Source of the DNA: Nissolia schottii
Lineage: Eukaryota; Streptophyta; Magnoliopsida; Fabales; Fabaceae
NCBI GenBank assembly: GCA_003254905.1
Contig: QANU01011901.1
Location: 780,691-844,690 of the forward strand
Length of the DNA stretch: 64,000 nucleotides
Reading direction: 5' to 3'
Made by a program: the position numbers and the translations under genes. Below are positions 46,401 through 59,389 of the stretch, one piece after another. The notes beneath the pieces are model-generated. The model was not told where the DNA came from, searched no databases, and saw only the letters and a list, made by a program, of their open reading frames with translations. The number at the start of each line of letters is the position of its first letter. Position 1 is the stretch's first letter.

Positions 46401-49400
46401 TAAAATGCATGTACCAAGGGGAATTGAAAAAAAGGTTCACATCAGGACAATGAAAGTCAACAAACTGTCAATCCAAGATAAGGTTTCTATTGCAAGAAGA
46501 AATTAAAAAATACAATATATATATATATATATTTGTCAAGAAGAGTTATGGTCATATATACAAAGCAGTTACAAATAAGGTTAAAAATTTGAAAGGCTAA
46601 AGAAAATAGCAGAAACAGGAACCTGTGGGCCAGACAATGTGCATGAATCCAATAAACTGCGAAGAATCTCAAGAAACTGGCAATGCATGTTCTCTCCAAA
46701 ATCTGTTATCATTCCTTTAACCTGTATATGATAGCATGTCTAATAAATGCCTGAGACATGCCTTCCAAAAAACATAACTACTTACAAGATACATAAAAGA
46801 TCAATGGATAAATGTTACAACAGATGCCAAAGAGACAAGATTTATAAACGAATACCACAGAACAGAATTATCCTTATTGATTTTTAGTGTTCGGTAAACA
46901 GTGTTTCACTTTTACTGAATTGCAATAACAATAATCAGTTCAAGGGATAATTTCAGAAGTTATGAAGCTTGGCTTCATAAACTTCCATTCTCCTTCTAAC
47001 CCTATTTCCCCACCTTCTAAGGTTCCTTAAAACCAGTCTCACCCGATATTCACTTTTTGCAGAAGTCATTAACAGTTCACACTTCACACCCACGAAACAG
47101 TCCATTGTTCCAACTTTCAACTTCTTACTTTTCACTCTGAAATCAACCATTACCAGAAACCCTAGTATTCACTGCTTACAATCACACATTAGTTTTACTA
47201 CCACAGGCTACACATCCAAACCACATGTTCATCCTACAACAGTTTGTACATTGTAGCATTCAGTCTAGCACACATTTATACTCCAAGACGAGCAAAATGT
47301 CCACCAAGCAACACACTTGACATTAGAAGAGAGGGAGCATATCATACATATGTTCACCTACAAGGTTATATGGTTTTGGGTAATGTTCTCTGGATGCATG
47401 TCATCTACAAAGAAAATGCTACCTCATTTGCATACAAAACATACCAGAAGTCCTAGAAGTGTTATGCCTTCCTGCCGAACAACATAGGACCGCAGAAGAT
47501 TAGGATCCTGATTCAAGAAGAGAATGAGGATATCTGTTCTGCAACCATCACAATGAATTCGTATTAGAAATTAATCATAAGTAATGTAAAAAACAGAACA
47601 GTCAAAACTCAATTCTATGTACATCAAAGTGACAAAAGTGGACCAATACCCAGTTAGCACAAGCTTCTTGTCTTGACTTCGCAAAACATCGGTGATAACA
47701 TCAAAGATACCTTCATTCATTAGATCCCTAAAAACATGCAGAATTAAAAATTAAGAACCAACAGGATTCAAAAAGACCCCAAAAACTAGAAAAAGCATCA
47801 ATAAAAATGGCAAATTACATTGACCTCCCCAGATGTCCGTCAAAAATACACTTAACCCCTCCAAGATTTTAAAATTACACACAACTCCCTTAATTGTTTA
47901 AAAGTCATTCCAAAGACACCCTTAAAAATTAGAAAGGCATACTAAATGACTTTTATGCCACTCCCTTAGTTTTTCTCCATTGCTATTTCACTATGACTCC
48001 CCTAATCACCACTTCATCACCTCCAGTCTTTAAAAGTTCATCCTCTCCTCAATTCCAGCTCACGTTTTGCATGATTGCTAACCCTAGCCAACAATTCTCT
48101 AATTGCTGTGCCACTCACAGCAAGTCATGTGGTTATACATTGACATAAACCCCGAAACAGAACTTCATGGGCAATATAGAACGCATAACCAGCTCCAAAA
48201 AAACCAATCCAGTAGCAACATCACCTAATTCTATTGAGCCAAAACTGAAATTGACACCCCAATCCTCAAATACAGGCCAAAAAACACAATCAGCACCGAA
48301 AGGATAGACCCAAGTACTTAGAAAACCAGTCCTCTGCATCAGTTTTCAGATTGGATATTCTTTTTCTTCTTCCTAATCCTCCATGCCGCTGCCACCGCTA
48401 CTGATCTACGAAACCCGGTCTCCTCTTTCCACTGCTGGTCTCACCCCCAACTGCGCAGACAGCCACTGATCAAGTTCCCAGCAGCACCTAGATCCCCTCA
48501 AGCTTGAGTTTAGGGGCAACCAGAGGAAAGGAAATAGTTTTACAGAAGAAAATACAAGATTAGGGAAGATGGGTGTTAGCAGCACCATTGAGGAAAGGGA
48601 AAGATGGGAAAGTGGAGATGATGAGGTTTTCAGGTTTTTCTTAAGGGTAGTTAGGGAATTTTCATAAATTATTTGGAGGTATGGGAGGCACGTGTGTAAT
48701 TTTAAAATTTAGGAGGTGAAGTGTATTCTCGATGGACCTCATGGGAGTTCAATGTAATTTGCTTAGACATCAATGCCACACGTCAAAAGAGTATAAGATT
48801 GGCAATGGCAAATTATTATAGAGATATTTCCAGTAAGGCTTAATTGAAAAGCTCTAATTAGGTCCATGATCAAAATATCCCAATTAATTTTATGAGAGAT
48901 TAAGGAAAACTGGTTTCCACTGAAAACTACCCATTACCCCCAAAATAAGTGGAGCAAAATGAAGTAGCTCCAGTTATTGATATGCTTAAGCAAATCACTT
49001 GTTAAAAGGGTAAACAAAAGCAACCTTGAGCGGCACTTAGCCAAAACATTTGAACAATCATAGCTGATTTTCAATTAATAAAGAAACCATGCAGCAGAAC
49101 CGGTTGTGTTAAGATGTAGCACCCCAAATGTAACGTACCTAAAAAGCCGAAGCTGCTGGACCATCTGTAAGCTCTTGCTTAAACTACAAAACTCATGCAA
49201 GAAATAGACCTGTTCATCCCATAGAAGAGGCAAATTATATTTAAATTGAGAATGAGCAGGAAGATAGTGAGCATATAGTTTAAGCCCATAACAATTCAAG
49301 TAGGATAAATCCACACAAAAGGAACCATATGACGTGCATATACATCTGTGTGTGTGTGTGTGTTATAATAAGCTACATTTCCAGATGAAGCAAATTCATA

Positions 49401-52400
49401 TTATGAAATAAATTCGTGCTGGAAATTGTACAGTACAATTTGATTGCTCCAACTTCCAATCAGAGAGGAACTAGAGGGGAAAGGATGTGAAGGGAATAGT
49501 TCCATGTTTGAGAGTTCAAAAGTTTTTTAACGAGAATGGAATATTGTTACATACCTTGACACCGTAATTAATTAAATTAGGATTTGAATTATAGTATTAA
49601 TTATTTAGATTAGGATTTGAATTATTTAGATCAACATTTGAATTATTGTAATCTAGTAGTTAGGATTGAGAAGATAAGGTAGTTAGTAGGAGAGAAGATT
49701 TTACCCAACCCATGATTCTCTCTCACAAGTGGCTATAAGTGAGACCTTTAGGGGAAGGGTTTAGGTATTGAGGAAATTAGGCTAGGCTAGGAGGACCAAG
49801 GGATCCTAAACTCCCAGGACTGTTTCTATTATCATTATCATCCATTATTCAATTAAGTTATTATCTATTGTGTGCTGTTTTGCTCGGTTAATCCCCCTCT
49901 GGGATTGCTGGACTGTTAATTAATTCTCTTAAGCATTACCTAAACCAGAACCGCAGATACCAGTTCTTACAAATATACAAACCCACACTTTATAAAAACT
50001 AGTCATTTGGCTATTCAAATTTGTTTTACTGCTTTAACCCACAAATTAAGTCATTTCAAATAAGTGTATACAAAGTTTAACTTCAAACTTAGAACATCTA
50101 ACCATCCCATTTTTTCCCACATTAATACGCAAATAAAGTGATTGCACCGCTTTTCCAATGCATCCCAATCCCCATATTTCTAAAACTTCCATCTATCGCC
50201 TAAGAGAAGCAAATGAACAATATCTTCATTGAGACTTACCAAGTTTTTCTTGGATTCTAGAGAGGTGGAGGGCAATTTTAACCTAGCAAACAACTCCTGG
50301 ATAAATGTATTGTCGTCCTTTAACAAAGAAACAACCTACAAAATGACGAAGCAGTTAACAATAAAGATAATACTCAATACATTAAACAAGATCTTGTCTT
50401 TTAATACTAAAAAATCTTACCATGGCATTATTTGCATGTATTATGGAGTTGAGACTTGCACTAGTAGCCTCATCCAACACCCTAGCCAAAACAACATCCT
50501 GAATGTGGAAAGAGAAAGTAAAGTAAAAATCACATTAAAGAAGAAAGCAATCCGCTGATCTGCAATAGAAGGCTCAAAAAACAGCCAGACCTTCAGAAAA
50601 CCAACTCTATATGTCTGATGAATCTTTGACAAGACAAAGGAATCTTTTATAGGTATAGCCTACAAGAGAAATAGATAAATTACAATGAGGTAAACTTCCC
50701 ATGACATCCAGAGATATACCTACCATCATTTTTTTTCTCCAATAGAAAATATATAGAAAAAAAAGGGAGAAAAAAACCTCCTTGAAAATGACATGCTCCT
50801 TTAAGAATTTACGGTGATGTTGAGTGCAAAGAAGCTCTGGATCATCTGCATATTGCAAAGGCCAGTCATCAAGAAATCTAATCAAGCGAGATTTGTGGGG
50901 GNNNNNNNNNNNNNNNNNNNNNNNNNNNNNNNNNNNNNNNNNNNNNNNNNNNNNNNNNNNNNNNNNNNNNNNNNNNNNNNNNNNNNNNNNNNNNNNNNNN
51001 NNNNNNNNNNNNNNNNNNNNNNNNNNNNNNNNNNNNNNNNNNNNNNNNNNNNNNNNNNNNNNNNNNNNNNNNNNNNTTTTTTTTTTTTGAAATGAGGGGT
51101 CATGAAAGATCGAACCCTTGACCTTTTTCACCATAGTAGCTCTGATACCATCTTAAGAATCATCTCTCCCAAAAGCTTAAGCTGATGGAAGAAAACAATT
51201 TTAATGGTTTTATACTATATCTATTTACAGTTTTTAAAGGGGAAAAGTGGTTTTTTCCCTTAAAAGCTCTCTTAGAAAGCTTTTGATTGCAAATTATTTT
51301 GAACACATAATAAGTTGATCCAAACACACAACTAACTAGAACCTGCATTAACAGGTAAGAAATACCACTATACAATATAACATTTTTAATTTAGAAGGAT
51401 TTGTTCGACATAAAATTACCCAAAAAAAAAAAGCATAAACATAAACAAAGACAAGTGTATAAAAACTCATTTCACTTTATCAGGAATTAAATTTCTGAAG
51501 AATGAACTTACACTCAAGGGCACCAATAATGTCCACTATAAATTCGTCACTAAAAATTCTCTCGAAAATAGGTTGACTATTAAGCAAAACTGCAAGGGAA
51601 CAAACATATTCCAGGTATGAATAAAGAAATAAATGGCAACAAAAGGATCCAACTCAAAATGACATAAAAGATGAACACTGACTGATCCCTTTAACTATTT
51701 TGAAAAGCATGTGAAGGCCTTCCATGTTTTCCAAGTCTTCACAAACTCTGAATACTTCCATCAGCTTCCGAAAAAATTCTTGCTGCATGCACAACATAAA
51801 ACAAACACAGGAAAAAAAAACAAAAGCTTGATTTTACAATCATCCTTACAGATAAATGATGTGATATGCAAGCTTCATAATAAATAAACAAACAAAACAG
51901 AAAGCAAGCTTATGATGCAAACAAGACAGACATTGGTAATTACAATTAGGCTAAAATAGAACAAATGGAAATTAGCAGCATAATCACCATTGAGATTGCG
52001 ATGACATAAGCACCCAGTCCTAAACCATATACATTCATACCGTGCAAGACACAATATCATCAGGAAATATGATTTTATTCTGAAAACCATCAAAGGAACA
52101 TACCTCATTTATAGATGACGAACTTTAATAACATTATCCAAATTATTTTAAGATTATTCTAACAAGGCAATAACAACTTATGCAAAGCAAATCTAGACAC
52201 ATTGCACCCATGAGAAGTCATAGATGACTTAATAAGACCATGTAGTCCATGTCCATTTAGGCTCAGATTCAAGTGAAAGTTTTATTGCATCTAATGTTCT
52301 CAATGCCAAGATCATAGAATGAGTTTGTTTATATATAGAGATAAGAAAGTCCTAGATCATAAAATTAGTATGCAACATGAGACAGCATGCTCTGCACAGC

Positions 52401-55400
52401 AAACTAGTTTAAAATTTCTTGAAATCATTACTACAAAAAAAGGACAGGTTATCAACCAAAAGATAGAAACTTAAATGAAAAGGAATCACCAAAGCATGCC
52501 AAATGAAAGTCACTTGTCACCCTGTGAATACATAGCATGCACAAATACCCAAAGTTCATGGTAGCTTACGTCGCTTAATATTAGTTCTGTAAGCCGCAAC
52601 TGATCTGTAATACCACTGTCAACCACAGTCTGCAAACAAAAAAATGAAAAATGGATCATGTGTTACAACATATTCTCCATTGCGAACAAGTATTCCCAAA
52701 CTTTAATCAATATTTCTGTATGATAGATTAAAGACAAAAGAAGCCACAGCTAATCTGACTGGAGATAGATTATAAATTTTGAAGAGAACAAATAGGGGGA
52801 AAGTAGATGTTAAGAACTTGGAAAATACTAGTAAAAAAATAAGTAAACAATAACAAGTGAAACAGACCAGAGGATTAAAGCATATGCCAAACCTTAAGAA
52901 TCATAGGAAGTGTTGATAGCTCAACAGCAGGCAACTCCCTTAACTCACTGTTAACACTGTGAAATGGCTCACCTAACATACACAGCACAAATAATCGTGC
53001 TTAGACTATGTAGTAGTAAACAAGATGATTCAGGCATTCAGCAAATAAAGCAAAAGAAATTATGAGAACAACAGTATGTAAAGGTGGACTTCAAGTGTTA
53101 GAACTAATAACCAGCTCTTAAGAATTAACTTCCATAAATGATCAAATTAAAAATCATAAAATATGCAACAGCAAAAAATCCTAAATTTAGCAGACAACTG
53201 ACAAGCACATCCGACTGAAAGAAGTGAAAAATAGATTAAAAATCGGCATTACTTACTATTTAAGGTATTAAAATGCATATTCCTCTGCACGTTGCAAATA
53301 TGGTCCCTAAATGAAACAAGAACAGTAATTAAGCTTGATTCAGCAGACAACAAAACCCAGATGAAGATGTATGTATTATTAAAAAGCATTACCATATGTA
53401 AGAGCAACCACTAGTCTCTTGAAAGCTAAGTGCCAGTTCTGTAGCATATTCCGGATCTCTCCATGAGATAATTGTATCTGAGGAATAAAAGCAACCACTA
53501 AATTGACAAATTCCAAGATCTCTCATACATCTCCAGCATAAATGAATGACAGGAAACCATGATTGTGAGAGAGAGCATAAAAAGTTACCAATTACCTTCT
53601 TGCTTTCTATAAATATCATCAGAACTGATGTGATGTGAAAGTATGGTCTCATTGTCTTCTTCATCATAAACAAATAAACCCAGCTCTTCTGATCGCTGCA
53701 TTACAAAATTTTAATTCATTTTAAATGGAATGAATCTCAAAGCTAGTCCAATTAACAATGAAAAACCAACCATAAATGCATATGCTATTTCCATTTACTA
53801 AAATGTAATAAAAACAGAGACCCTTTGCTAATGAGCAATGTTGTCTCTGGTACATGTTTACCAGTACATCTTCCCTTTCCTCACATAAATTTGTGTGATT
53901 TTGAGTAAATGTGGTTTGATTATTCAAAAGAATAAGCAGTCATTAGGCATATTACTGTATTCAAAATTTATTTCGAATTTGAATACAATACTTTGTATCT
54001 TTGTGAAGATGCCTTATCTTCTTTAGTACTGATGACTTCACTTCAAATAAAATTTATTTTCTATCAAAAAATAAATAGATAATATTATAATTCAAAAGGC
54101 AAAGATAAACGCTTCTAGGAAAGTCGATCGGATGCAATTGGCATGCTAGTCAGTAGTCACAAACGAAAGCATCATTGAGAAGATATACAAACCTCAAAAT
54201 AATCAACAACAACATGTCCAGTCCCCTGGTCATCCCATTTCCCATCATCATTCAGACGGTAGACCTTGACGCGCTGAAATTCAATAGGACAAGATAATCA
54301 GGAGTAAGTCATATAAGCCTCTCAAGTCTCAACCACTGAATATATCTCATGCAATACCTCCCAACAGTATAAATTGTATTACAACATAAGCAACAAAGAA
54401 ATACATAAATTCATTCATCTTCAGCAGCCAACCTACTGACACAGTTATTATATTATTCCCGTTATTCAATCACTGGCATCTGTATAATGCATTTTCTTAG
54501 CAATCTTTTCTTTATTTTCCTTCAAAAATAATTTAGAGGGACAGATGGAAGGAATGTAAAACAACTAGCAGCAACAAACAAGACCAATATAGCAGAATGG
54601 TTTCTATGAGCAAACTAAAAGGTAGATGCCACAATTTCCAGTTTCTCCTAACTTGCGCTCGATAGAAATAGGATCAGAAAGGGAGGGGGGAGTCGGGAAA
54701 GAAATTACACAGGGCACTAAGAGCGAAGCTCGTTTCCAGGATGATAGTACTTAGTAAACATGAAGAACAAAAAAACAGACTATCGCTCTCCTGTATCCAC
54801 TATCCACGATACAACAATATTCCATTATGTCTTTCAGCTCAAAAAACCAAGTGGAATAATGCTTCTGGTTCAGGTTTCCAGATTGAGCAAAAAAAATTGT
54901 GATAACTTCTACCAAAAATTTTCATAAGTTGCATTTCAAATTACGCTGAAAGCAGCTAATCAAACCACGACAACAACAGCAACAACAACTAAGCCTTGTC
55001 CCACTAGGTGAGGTTAGCTACGTTCATCAAACAATGCCATAGTGTCCTGTCATACACCATATTGACATTCAAATAATTAACGGCTAGGTCTCTTCTAACA
55101 GATTGATCTGTGGTTTTTTTAGATCTCCCTCTACCTATAACTAATGGGCTATCATCTACCAACTAATCAGACAAATTTTGCTATTTTTAAAAAGCTAATC
55201 CTAACTATTACAGGGGATTGTCATGGCAGGCAAATTAAGTTTATTCAAATGGGAACAGAGAGAGAACCTGTCTCACAAGAGAATATCAAAACCAGATAGG
55301 ATAACTTTTTCCATGTATGCATAAGGTGGTCAACATAGGATGCTAAGTTAACCAAGTAGATCTATAGTTTCTAACATCTTACACTAGGCAGGAAAGTTAG

Positions 55401-55945
55401 GTTTATTTATTTAATTTATTTATATACAAGGCAGATAAGAGGAAATTGAGTTGACTGAAGATAAATTAGATGGCACTAAAAAGTTGATACTCTCGTAAAA
55501 TATCACTTGATATAAATTCCATTTATATGTCTACTTATGAATATAATTGTTACAACATTTATCACTAAAAAGAAAAGGCAAATAAAAGTTCCATAGTCCA
55601 CAATATTAAATCTTTTATCTTCTTCTCTCACTTGTAAGGGTATGATGTGATGCATGAAACCAAAATTTTAGCACCAAGAAAAATACAGTTTTACTGAACT
55701 TTGAGTGCAAAAACTGTTTCATTAGTTTACAACATATAGGTTCTGATTCTTAATTAAAGTACCACTTTACACAAAAGAGAAATGAGTGCTTAATATGATA
55801 ACAGTGAAAAGATGTAAACAACTACACAAGAACCTGATTAAGCGCAAAAGTATCAAATTTCAATTGACATAATATATGCAACTTTTAATAGAAGTCAGTT
55901 CTTACCACTGAATCAGGATGTGCCCACTACAAATAAAACCCACCA

Positions 55946-55976
<31 letters not shown>

Positions 55977-56644
55977 TATGCCTTGCCATATTTGTTCCCA
56001 CAAAATCTGGGAAGGTTTGCTCCCAAGTTTACAGTACAATGTCGATTGAATGAGTTCTAATTTTAACAAATCACAGCAAATCCATCTCTTTTAAACTTGC
56101 ACAATTCCATTATTATAAACTGCTAATTGCTTTCTACTACTAGCTTGGATGATCTAACTGGCACCAAGTAACCACGCATCCTAGGTGATTCTCAGATAAA
56201 TTCTTAAAAGATGAATTAGCTCTAATGCACAACAAATGATAGTCACATCAACACCTCATGCCAATAAAAAAGCACAATCGGTGTCACAACTTCAATATGG
56301 ATAATAGCTTTCCCATTTGATAGAAGGAAAGTGTCCCGTAACAGCAGAGAACAGATGCAGTTAAAGAAGAAAAAAATAGAAAGTGCCAAAACAAGTTATT
56401 TAATAAACCCCACAACGAAAGCACAGCAGGACAAGTCCAAATGAATTTTACGAATATAACACCAAACTACATCAAAAGCCTCCAGCTCCCTCGCCAAATA
56501 AATTGAATTGAAACTGGAACTCCAAGCAACATCTAGTGGCAAAAAAAAATATGCATTGACTAGGCTATAGAGCAAAGTTGAATGTTTTCGATTACTTGCC
56601 TGCATCGAATTAGCGTTAGCTTGTGATTTCTCTGGCGCGCCCAT
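43428..56644 (-). CDS. PP4R3: Protein phosphatase 4 regulatory subunit 3 (PP4R3/SMEK)
   Basis: Predicted as complement(join(43428..43965,44050..44151,44231..44340,44417..44527,44605..44736,45461..45590,45675..45889,46623..46721,47445..47538,47650..47727,49139..49209,50240..50335,50421..50498,50591..50659,50778..50845,51512..51589,51683..51782,52570..52629,52893..52972,53257..53306,53393..53477,53596..53695,54193..54273,56600..56644)), 24 exons, 889 aa, frame closed at every junction. Residues 16 to about 115 form the EVH1/PH-like domain ([20 protein letters not shown], then [20 protein letters not shown]). The SMK-1 and HEAT-repeat region follows ([52 protein letters not shown]). The C-terminus is acidic ([11 protein letters not shown]) with a basic PPPKKQK that may be a nuclear signal. 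PP4R3 targets the PP4 catalytic subunit with PP4R2 in the nucleus; in plants it is linked to miRNA biogenesis and DNA repair. Intron 1 has a GC donor. The assembly gap falls in intron 9, so no exon is lost. Confidence 0.92.
45969..46211. repeat. Diverged tandem duplication inside intron 17 of PP4R3
   Basis: Two units of about 105 bp start about 137-140 bp apart. Both carry TAACTGACA, TATTCCAACAATT and ATAAAACA..ATTC in the same order (45969-46070 and 46107-46211). Substitutions and small indels show it is not recent. Confidence 0.6.
47810..48762. mobile_element. Non-autonomous element with long (about 85 bp) terminal inverted repeats, in intron 14 of PP4R3
   Basis: The left end (47810 on) reads GCAAATTACATTGACCTCCC. 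The right end on the minus strand (from 48762) reads GCAAATTACATTGAACTCCC. Similarity continues through AATACACTT-AACCCCTCC and TTTTAAAATTACACAC to about 85 bp. CATCAAT occurs a few bases outside each end (47796-47802 and 48768-48774), a possible diverged target duplication. The 770-bp interior has no transposase frame. A long TIR suggests a Mutator-like origin. Confidence 0.7.
49545..49971. mobile_element. Solo LTR with perfect 5-bp target-site duplication, in intron 13 of PP4R3
   Basis: A 427-bp block starts TGTTACATACC and ends CAGTTCTTACA. It is flanked on both sides by AATAT (49540-49544 and 49972-49976). Perfect TG...CA termini plus the 5-bp duplication identify an LTR retrotransposon insertion reduced to one LTR by recombination. 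Confidence 0.8.
50902..51076. other. Assembly gap (175 N), within intron 9 of PP4R3
   Basis: A run of N between exons 51512-51589 and 50778-50845. The exon phases on both sides fit without missing sequence. Confidence 0.99.
51077..51240 (-). mobile_element. Retroelement fragment with initiator-Met-tRNA primer-binding-site sequence
   Basis: GCTCTGATACCA at 51139-51150 is, on the minus strand, TGGTATCAGAGC, complementary to the 3' end of plant initiator tRNA-Met. It is the primer-binding site of many plant copia and TRIM elements. Neighbouring AAAGCTTAAGCTGATGG (about 51173-51187) resembles the LTR edge that usually precedes such a site. On the other side are GATCGAACCCTTGACC and a T-run reaching the assembly gap. 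The element is incomplete or partly hidden by the N. Confidence 0.5.
54960..55240 (-). mobile_element. RTE-type LINE 3' fragment, in intron 1 of PP4R3
   Basis: A CAACAACAGCAACAACAAC tract is followed by AAGCCTTGTCCCACTAGGTG and GTTAGCTACG. Read on the minus strand this is the typical 3' end of plant RTE non-LTR elements: CACCTAGTGGGACAAGGCTT, then a TTG-repeat tail. Only the end is present and no reverse transcriptase frame survives. Confidence 0.65.
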
Positions 56645-57473
56645 TTCAGCTCCTCGAAATTCAAAGAACAAGGGGCATACTCAACCTCGGGGGGTTCGAA
56701 TTAGGGTTTTGAAGGAGAAGGAGAATGAGAGAGTAAATAATTGCAGTGAAGGAATAAAGCTTCGCGGGATCAACAGGAAACCCTAACCGCCATTGACGTA
56801 GCAGCAGCGTGAACTTTCTCCTCTTTCTCTCTCTTTTCTCTCTCTATCTCTCTTCCCTTTAAATTTTTAATATTTTTTCTGTGCAAAATTGTGTCCCCGA
56901 CCTTCGATTAAGCAGAGAGAAGTAGAAAAACAATAACGCTTGTATTAATAGTGTGAAATCGCGGTAATGCCCCTGCAATTTTGTTTGAAACTACGAACAT
57001 GCCATTAATATGAGTGCCCGCCGTGTTCATGCGTTTGCGCGCTTCTTTCTTTCGCGAATTTTTAATCAGAAATGGAAAATCAGCAAATGCACAGCACTGT
57101 GATCGAATCAAAGGGGTCAAAAGATACTATAATTAACAGTGTAAATGGGTTTATGCTCGAAAAATTTAGAGACTAATTTGATATTTCTGGCCTGTTTTCC
57201 TTAGGCATGTGACATGTCCACTGTCACGTGATAGTTAACCCATCATGTCAACATCCGTCAAATTTCAATTATATAGAGATGGTTCTAGGAACTAATTTGC
57301 TTGATGGTTGTTAATTTTGGAGGCTAATTTAAAATTTTTCATAATTTAGAGATTAATTTTTTTATGTTGACAATTATAGAGATTAATTTGATAGTTTACT
57401 CAATTTTTAATCTCAAAAAAAAAATTAATAAATGCACAACATTGCTATCAACGGTGTCTAAACATAGTATGTA
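56645..57473. other. PP4R3 5' leader/promoter and spacer
   Basis: AATTAGGGTTTTGAAGG (about 56699) is the plant telo-box sequence seen in many housekeeping promoters. CT-rich leader-like DNA is at 56810-56860. No other gene is seen. Confidence 0.45.
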
Positions 57474-57614
57474 CACCATTTTGTAAATGAATTCATGCTC
57501 TACATAATATACACACTATTGATTATTCTTGGAAAAAAAGAAAGTAATTGAGAGAAAAAATAATCAATGATATGTATACTACGAATAACATGAATCAATT
57601 TACTTGAAAATGGT
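57474..57614. repeat. MITE family copy 3, most complete, with about 60-bp TIRs
   Basis: The left arm reads ACCATTTTGTAAATGAATTC, then ATGCTCTACATAATATACAC, then ATTGATTATT. The right arm on the minus strand reads ACCATTTTCAAGTAAATTGA, then TTCATGTTATTCGTAGTATA, then ATTGATTATT. Only about 30 bp separate the arms. Two further copies lie at 29.1 kb and 41.6 kb. Confidence 0.7.
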
Positions 57615-57944
57615 TGATCGCTAAGGAACACTAAGTTGGAAGCTCCTGACACTGCACGTAGAGGCACTGCTTCCCCACGAACTAAAAACAAGAGGGAGAA
57701 AAGAAATAAAAATAATTGGAGCGAAAAGTCTCACAAAAGTAGACCTCTCAAGTTATTGATTAAATTAATAAGTCTAAACACTCAGCTTCTATATATAGGA
57801 AAAGGAGGAGAGCCCCTTTTAATGATACATCCGACGTGAGACTAATTCTTGTGCCCAACACGCCATGTCGCTGCAGTGCGCCAACTTCTCTCTCTCTTTT
57901 GGCTCATAACAGTGTATAGGGGAGAAACTCTTATATCCACATGG

Positions 57945-59352
57945 TGTAAAAATAAACCACATATTTATTTTTAAAGTTGTTTATTTATTTATTTTATAAT
58001 TATTTTACTTATTCATGTTTTATGAAATCCTATGAGGTAGAACTTAGTATTTTATTTTATGTATCTATGAAATTAGTTATTATTAAGAACTCTTTTATTT
58101 AATTAGTTATTTCCTTATAATTATTTATTTAGAAACTCTTTATTTATAAAACTATTTTAGAACTACATGTGATCACCTATTTTATAGCATTAAATAAAGT
58201 TATGTTGTGTGTGTATGATTAAGTATTACGTGATATAAATATTCACATGCTTATAATAGCTTGAAACCTTTAACAAAGATTATAGTTAAGGAAAGATTAT
58301 GGTGGGATAAAATTTATGTTAAGGAAGTATTTTAATTAGGACAAGACTTGGTATTTAAACTGTCAAGTGTGACGCACTCCTCTTACCTATGAACCCCCTA
58401 AGCATGGGATATTAGTTTACCTATATTTTTTCAAGATAAATCATTTAATAATATTAAGTCATGTTATGTTATCAATACCAATTAAAGGATTATGCTATGA
58501 TGTTATGTACTTCAATTATTTTCATGGGAGTATATCTACAATAGAATTGTAAGTCAACGACAACCTACGTTGACCCTGGTATACCTTATACAATCATAAA
58601 GTAGAATAAGATTCGTGTAGATTTAGGGTAAGACCGTAAATCCCGGACATGGCAACCTGTGATGCCTAGTATCATGTATTATGTAGAACAAGACTAACCA
58701 TCAGGAATCTATGGACTCGGATACTGTATCCCTAATTGCCATGGTCTAGATACTTAAGAAGTGCGCCAAGAATAGTGCATCATAAGCAAAACCATAATGC
58801 TTAGAACGTCTATCTAGAGAACTCCCAATTGAATTATGTTTTCAAATGTTTTTATGTATTAGTTATTATTACATATGGTTTATGCTTGATATATTATATA
58901 TTGCATTGCATGTCATGGTTATGAACTGTCTCATGTCGCTATGAGGCTAGTCATCACTAAGCAATGACTCACCATTCATCAACCTTTTTCAAATATCGTT
59001 GACAGAGACATGCCGCTCGTTCAATAGATCTCAATAGTTTGGACTTTTGGTGAGCTTCACATTGTCGTGAAGTGTTCTTCAGTTATTTCAGTATTAGAAT
59101 AATTTATATTCATGTCAATTTATAGAGTATTCTAGTGGACTACAAGCTAAGTGTAATGTATTTTGGATTATATATATTCCATATCTTGTAAAGGATCTTA
59201 TGTTATTTATATTATGATATTTAGTTTTATTTAAAAATGTTCCCTATTTATTTATAAAAGTTGCGCATTTTTCATGATTAGCACTTTAGGTAGGAGAATT
59301 TCGTGAGGAACCAGTCCCTTGTGTGCCGGTGATAATTTATGGGGTCGTTACA
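57945..59352 (+). mobile_element. LTR-like relic of a gypsy-type element (left edge unresolved)
   Basis: The right edge ends GGGGTCGTTACA at 59341-59352, a terminus common to gypsy LTRs of legumes. The body is about 1 kb of moderately AT-rich DNA without frames, and its composition differs from the spacer. A matching left TG edge with a duplication of the right flank (ATTAT) was not found. Confidence 0.35.
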
Positions 59353-59389
59353 ATTATATACACATTGTATATAATAAAATTGTTGTATT

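Noticed and set aside
50607-51134. Long open frame across the N run, including [15 protein letters not shown]
   Set aside because: N bases keep the frame artificially open. The real exon begins at the CAG acceptor at 50846 and the residues upstream are intron read-through.
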